From assembly GCA_030490835.1 (NCBI GenBank), contig CM059971.1, positions 41,836,012 to 41,900,011 on the forward strand: a stretch of 64,000 nucleotides of DNA, given 5' to 3'. The DNA is from Annona cherimola (Eukaryota > Streptophyta > Magnoliopsida > Magnoliales > Annonaceae). Position 1 is the first letter of the stretch. Each line of letters starts with the position of its first letter. The notes beneath the pieces are model-generated. The model searched no databases, was not told the DNA's origin, and was given only the letters and a program-made list of their open reading frames with translations. Below are positions 58,800 through 64,000 of the stretch, piece after piece. Position numbers and translations under genes: made by a program.

Positions 58800-61580
58800 A
58801 TCCTCCCCCCCTTATAACATGTTTTGTCCCGAAACCTATTACATTCCATAAATTGGGGTAAGGCTTATATGAAATTACCAATTCATCATCTTTCTCCAAT
58901 CTTTCAATGGTTCACTACGCTTCCACTGCGCTACTCTGTCTTAGTAGCATTTTAGCCTTGGTCTAACAGATCCGTCAATTGTCTTTATTATTCCATGTTC
59001 ACACATGGGTTTTTCATTGGCATTTGCCCTTCATTTGTGTCATTCCACACTATTTTTCCTTGTACCTAGAGAAATTGCATCATTTCCCATCTTTTCATAG
59101 GGTAAGATTTTAAGTTACCCATTCATTCATACCAAATAAAGATCTATGACAATCATTTCCCTTCTTACACATACAATTCATATAATATGAATATCTTCAT
59201 TTCCATAGCAAAAGAGCAAGCATGCTCTCACATACAACTTCATATACATTTTAGCAAAGACACCTTTGCTAACCCATTCATTTATAAAAATCTATAGCCA
59301 TCATTTTCACATATCATTATGCATAATATATTCATTCTATATCATAGAGCAGAAGTCGCTCTCATATAGACCAAAAGTTGCTCTCGTATGGAGTTTCATA
59401 CATAAAATTTCATACATATCTTAGCAAAAGTCACTTTTGCCAAGTTATCCATTCCTTCTCCTCTCATAATGTCTACCATTAGATTTTACCAGCGTAGACT
59501 ATCCATTAGGAATACCGGTATTAAACCAGTCTAAAATATTTTCTTCCTTAGTTCCCTTTCCAATTTCCATAAACTAGTAAGGGTCCTTATCATTTTTAGA
59601 TTTTCCTAACTTCATTTCTTATAGATATCATAGAGAAATCATTTCTCTCGTATCTATCTTTCAATCACATTGGGATTGAGAAGCATTCCGGCAATCATTA
59701 TTGCCTTCGTCCTTCTTCATTTTTCTACCATCTCTTGCTATGATAGATATCAACTTTTGTGGTATCATATATGTAATCTCTTTTTCCTTCTATGCATGTT
59801 AACTAGGCATAGTTTGCTACACCTTTCTGCAATAATTTGCAGGAATTTTCTATCAGTTATAGCTATCTGTTAAGCTAACTTTTCTTATTCATTTCTTTTC
59901 TTACACCAGGTTCTTTAATTTTCAGTGGCAATGTATCCTTGCTCTGACTATACATGTTAATTACCAACATGTGGTATATCCTGATGTTCTATTGGAAGAC
60001 ATTTCTTAACAAATTCTTCCAAATTACCTTCTTTGATCATGGCATAATAACCATTTAGGGTTTCTTATTTCTTGTAAGCATTGCCAATCAATGCTTGGAC
60101 ATTTCATTTTAACTACATGTTCAAACCTTGAACATGTTCTTAGGTTCACTCAACAATTGCTCAGTCTGAATAAAAATCTAATTCACCTGAGAACTGGTGG
60201 ATACCGAGCTAGAAAGGCATCAATAACCTTCCCATTTACTTCTACCTTATCATTATCAACCTTTAAGGGTTTGGGTACTAGGTAAAAATTTATTACCTAT
60301 ACCATTTTATCTTTTCCACCTGCTTCTAATTGGTCCTGTTGGGTATTTTTCCAAAGGTCCTGTATTACTCTTTCTATCGAAGCCACACAATCTTGGGCGG
60401 CCTACTTGCACTGCTTCTTATAAAGTTGCAGTTATCCTTTACTCTTTCTACCTGTGAGATATTACTCTTAGCGGTAACACCTCAAATCCTTTGACTTAGG
60501 GTTTATAGTTACCCGTCGTTAATGAGCTTATGGACTCACTTGTCCTGATCATTTAGATTTGCTATTAGCTTTTCTTCTTCCTTGTTGACTCATATCAATA
60601 ACTGCCTATCTCTTGTTCAAAACAAAGGCGATAAGCATGTAGTAGAAAACAACATATAGCATTATGTCAATAGCATTTCTCATTATAATTTTCATTCATA
60701 TCACACATAGTCAACATGATCATTTCTGATCATAAAATCATCATACATAGTCAATAACATAATCTAGAAAGATCAATGATCTTTCCTTTTTCATATACAC
60801 TTAGCACTTGAATAAAATCAAATGCATTCATATTTTCATAACATCAAATATTATACATTAGGAGTTAAAAGAAACTCCCTTTTTTCCTACTTTTCTCATT
60901 TCTATCTTTACCTTTCATAGTGTAAGGTTGCTTTTCCTTACACATAAAGATTATAGTTGCATAATCTATCATTTTATCATAATTATAAGCTCTAACCAAC
61001 AATCACTTAGAGAGTTAGCACCTTGGTGCCTTCCATATGTCAACATGGCTCTATGTCTTAAACATAGGTATCATATAGCACAGTCTCGTGCTATCTTAGG
61101 TAAGGTGTGGTCAACCTTAGCTATGGGGGGTCTCTGTGTAGGGTTTCATAACCCATCATCTGTTCTAATTCTCTTCTATCCTTTGTCTTTTCTTAAACTC
61201 TCTTATCTCCTACTTCATCTCATTGTCCTCATATCATTTTTCCTTCGTATACCATATATTTCATGAAACATAGCGACCAGCTACATTTCCTTAATTAACC
61301 ATATACTTGTGTCACAACGACACACAATATAAGACAATACATATCGTATGTGTGTTATACTCTCAATCAATTTCTTACATCACTTTCCATTTTTCTTCTA
61401 TAGCTGTCCATCAATCTTTGTTGAAATATCATCTTTGTGATATCAAGCCTTTGTTTTCCATGCCTATTTATCACTCCATATTCTGATACCAACTTCTGTG
61501 GCATCAGACCTATCCTTTCATCATCCTTTATTTTCTCCTTACCACGCCTGTTTACCAATCCTTGCTCTGATACCAAGCTC
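58800..61580 (-). mobile_element. Non-coding internal region of young non-autonomous element
   Basis: 2781 bp between LTRs. Next to the 3' LTR is the complement of a PPT (ATCCTCCCCCCCTTATAA, 58800-58817), then the decayed AGGTTTCG-type hairpin. Next to the 5' LTR is the complement of a perfect tRNA-Met PBS (61563-61575). No gag or pol word is readable in any frame; the longest frames (112, 79 and 74 residues) are not recognisable. The region is rich in short hairpins, for example GTGTAAGG/CCTTACAC (60920-60943) and ACATGTTCAA/TTGAACATGT (60115-60137). The layout is that of a large retrotransposon derivative (LARD) mobilised in trans. Confidence 0.87.
61563..61575 (-). promoter_or_regulatory. 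Primer-binding site of young element, tRNA-Met type
   Basis: TGCTCTGATACCA here is the exact complement of TGGTATCAGAGCA. It stands five bases from the LTR end, as in the outer chromovirus. Confidence 0.92.
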
Positions 61581-64000
61581 TGTGGCGCCCCGAACCGAGA
61601 CGTCACTTCCTTACCTCAAGATCTATCGATTGGTAAATGTGAATCAGGATTGTTGCCCTGATCACGCGGCGGTTTTTTAATTGGAATATGTCCAGAATTT
61701 TTTTCGATTATTCATCTGTCATCATTCATAATCTTGACATGACAATCATCACACATTGTGACATTTCACTTGTAATAAAATTCATCATTTCATTCATAGC
61801 ATCTTTATATGCCTGTCGTTATACACTGAATCATCGTATAAATCATACTTTCATACATTCAGTCATTAATTCACATGGAACTTAGAACTCTAACTAAGTT
61901 CGAATATACATAAACACATAGCATCTTTACCTGCCTTTTTGCAGTGAAAGATTCCTTGTCCTAAGTATCATGTTTCATATCCATACATCCATACATTCAA
62001 CAATTGAATCATATATAGAACTTAATATTCTCATTAAGTTCACATACACATTAGCTTACCTTAGCATATTTATGCTTTTTCATTCCTCATAGCCTTCAAG
62101 GCTATCATCATGGACCTTCCTCCATGTCTGAGGTTCGCAACCTTCTGAGTCTCCTCAGTACCTGTCTAAGGGTTTGGAAAACAAAACGTGAGTGACAACT
62201 CAGTAAGCAAGCGTTTTAGGGCAAGGCTTCTTGAAAACCTTTTTCATAAACATTGGGAATACCTTGTTCCTGAGGACATGCATATGTCCTAAAATACCAT
62301 CATGAAATCCTTTATTATAAGGACAATTTCATGTCCTTGAATGCTTTCATAAAGCATTCATTCTTAAAATCATTTACAAGCCGCGCCTGGGCTTGTTTAG
62401 GCAAAACATATACATTTTACCTTTAATGATGAGTTTCCATTAATCTTATATGAACATTCTCAATGTTCATAGCCATTACATGAAATCATTCGGTTGCCAG
62501 TGGACATTTTTCGTCCAAAACAACATAAATACTTAGGCAACGGAGACATCTCATGTCTCAAAACATCATTAACATAAACCATCATAAAATTCCTTAGCCA
62601 AGAGACATTTTATGTCTCAAAACATCATTAACATAAGCCCTCATAAAATCCTTTAGCCAAGAGACATTTCATGTCTCAAAACATCATTCACATAAGCCAT
62701 CATAAAACCAAGAGACATTTCATGTCTCAAAACATCATTCACATAAGCCATCATAAAATCAAGAGACATTTCATGTCTCAAAACAACATTTACATAACCT
62801 TATTGGCAATGGACATTCATATGTCCTTAAACATCAATCACCTAAGCCTTTCTCGGCACAGGACATTCTCATGTCCAAAAACATTCTTTATTTAGGCTCT
62901 TTTACAAATGAACATAAATCCTTTTCATAATTCCCCGTCTTGGGGCTTGTTTATAGCAAACAAGGAAAACCATTTTCATGAATGCATTTGCATAAACACA
63001 TTTCCTTTAATTCTTGTTATTTACACTTTTGTGTAAAACCCCCTTTCTTTTAGGGTAACCATTTCATAAAAATCCCTTTAGGATACTTTCATAAAATCAT
63101 ATTTTCATAACCCAATCTTTGGGCTTTTCAGAAATAAAACATAAGCAAATGCATTTCTCTCCATCCAGTAGTGACACTTAGCAAGTGATCATGCTACCTT
63201 TTGGAAGAGAATCCTTAACAACACGCTAGCCAGGCGGTTGTTCACTTATCCTGCTCCCATTTCAGGGAGGGCGCCGCTGGCACTCCTGCCATCCCTTAGC
63301 GACTTGGCCTTATGTAGAGTGGGCCCCGGTCATCCCAACCGTGCTCTACAACCAGCCTATTCCTTGTACCGGTGCACCGTACGTTATCCTAACGAACCGC
63401 AGTCCGTTTTGGTTTGAAGAACCACAGGCCGCAACCCATGTTCTTTTAAACCGGGATCACAGACCGCAGCCTGCATCCATATGCACAAAAATCATAGACC
63501 GAAGTCTATATTTAACAATTATTTTCAAAACCATATCACAGACCGCAGTCCGTGTCAACTCGTAAGCGAGCGCACCCACTTTAACAAGTTGTTATTTGAA
63601 ATCCAGTTTTAGGATGACCTTCCTTAAATTCCTTTAGAAAAGTTTTGAGTAAAATATTTTGATAAACATTTGAAACGTTTGAGAAACCATACATCTTAAA
63701 ATCCTTTTAATAAAAGAATTTCAAATCCTTTGAATTTTCACAAATAAAACATATTTTTCTCTAATATTTTCTTGGTTTCTATTTCAGGACCTTTTGTTTA
63801 CAAAAGTTATGCAATTACGCTATCCCCTTGTCCTTCACCTAAACATTTAATAATTGTCCACATATCAATCATTTTCACATAGAGGAAAATTGCATAGTCT
63901 TTTGCATGCCATCAAGCAACCTGAAATTAAACCATTTTATGAAATCAATCATAGGAGGTTGGTCATCCATAAATCCCTTTCAACACATCCGTAGAAACAT
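61581..64000 (-). mobile_element. 5' LTR of young non-autonomous element (partial)
   Basis: Collinear with 52969-55388 with two substitutions. The window ends inside it, so about 3.4 kb of this LTR and the right target duplication are missing. Confidence 0.93.

Noticed and set aside
61367..61606. Antisense frame with an internal repeat (SEQGLVNRRGK / SEYGVINRHGK)
   Set aside because: The repeat comes from the tandem PBS-like units; it crosses the PBS and enters the LTR, so coding is unlikely.
52969..64000. 8.6-kb segmental duplication of apparent genes
   Set aside because: The duplicated parts are the two LTRs of one element, bounded by PPT and PBS.

Overview
The window is intergenic plant DNA built almost entirely of nested LTR retrotransposons. 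The evidence is the tRNA-Met and tRNA-Asp primer-binding sites, chromodomain-type and Athila-type gag-pol remains, a hAT-type MITE, and five exact or near-exact 5-bp target duplications. No host gene, tRNA or rRNA gene was found. An angiosperm with a repeat-rich genome is likely; I cannot name the species.

Layout. (1) Positions 1-23511 are one sense-oriented Tekay/Del-like chromovirus (Ty3/gypsy). It has a partial 5' LTR (1-1212), a tRNA-Met PBS, a decayed extra ORF ahead of gag, decayed gag-pol ending in a chromodomain, a PPT, and a 2501-bp 3' LTR. Its leader is split at 1729-15905 by an antisense non-autonomous relative. That relative has about 3.07-kb LTRs and only 592 bp between them, flanked by CCGTG duplications. 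Its 3' LTR holds a 1255-bp hAT MITE and a 100-N gap. Its 5' LTR holds Athila-like copy 1, whose 3' end was deleted, with a 25-bp templated filler at the junction. (2) 23512-25934 is the end of a sense LTR of a longer-LTR family, here called B. (3) 25935-44378 is Athila-like copy 2, the oldest layer. It is split by three antisense solo LTRs with matching target duplications (30368-36169, 36896-39802, 41321-43230) and by a fourth antisense LTR that starts at 44379. (4) 44379-49710 is that related LTR (here called C), itself carrying a solo LTR at 44856-47822. (5) 49711-52968 is a sense family-B LTR, split by a young antisense non-autonomous element from 52969 to beyond the window end. That element has 5831-bp LTRs and a 2781-bp non-coding interior.

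None of the coding modules can be functional. Each carries stops, frameshifts and lost catalytic residues, mostly C-to-T or G-to-A changes. The most interesting signal is non-coding. Every LTR family here carries a variable module (about 430 bp to 2.4 kb) bounded by complementary arms, CTCAGTAAGCAAGC and GCTTGCTTACCTGAG. In family B this module is packed with short palindromes whose two arms change together. The young element's non-coding interior is also hairpin-rich, and its PBS end holds repeated PBS-like units. Together these suggest a structured leader RNA in a family that has moved recently without coding capacity.
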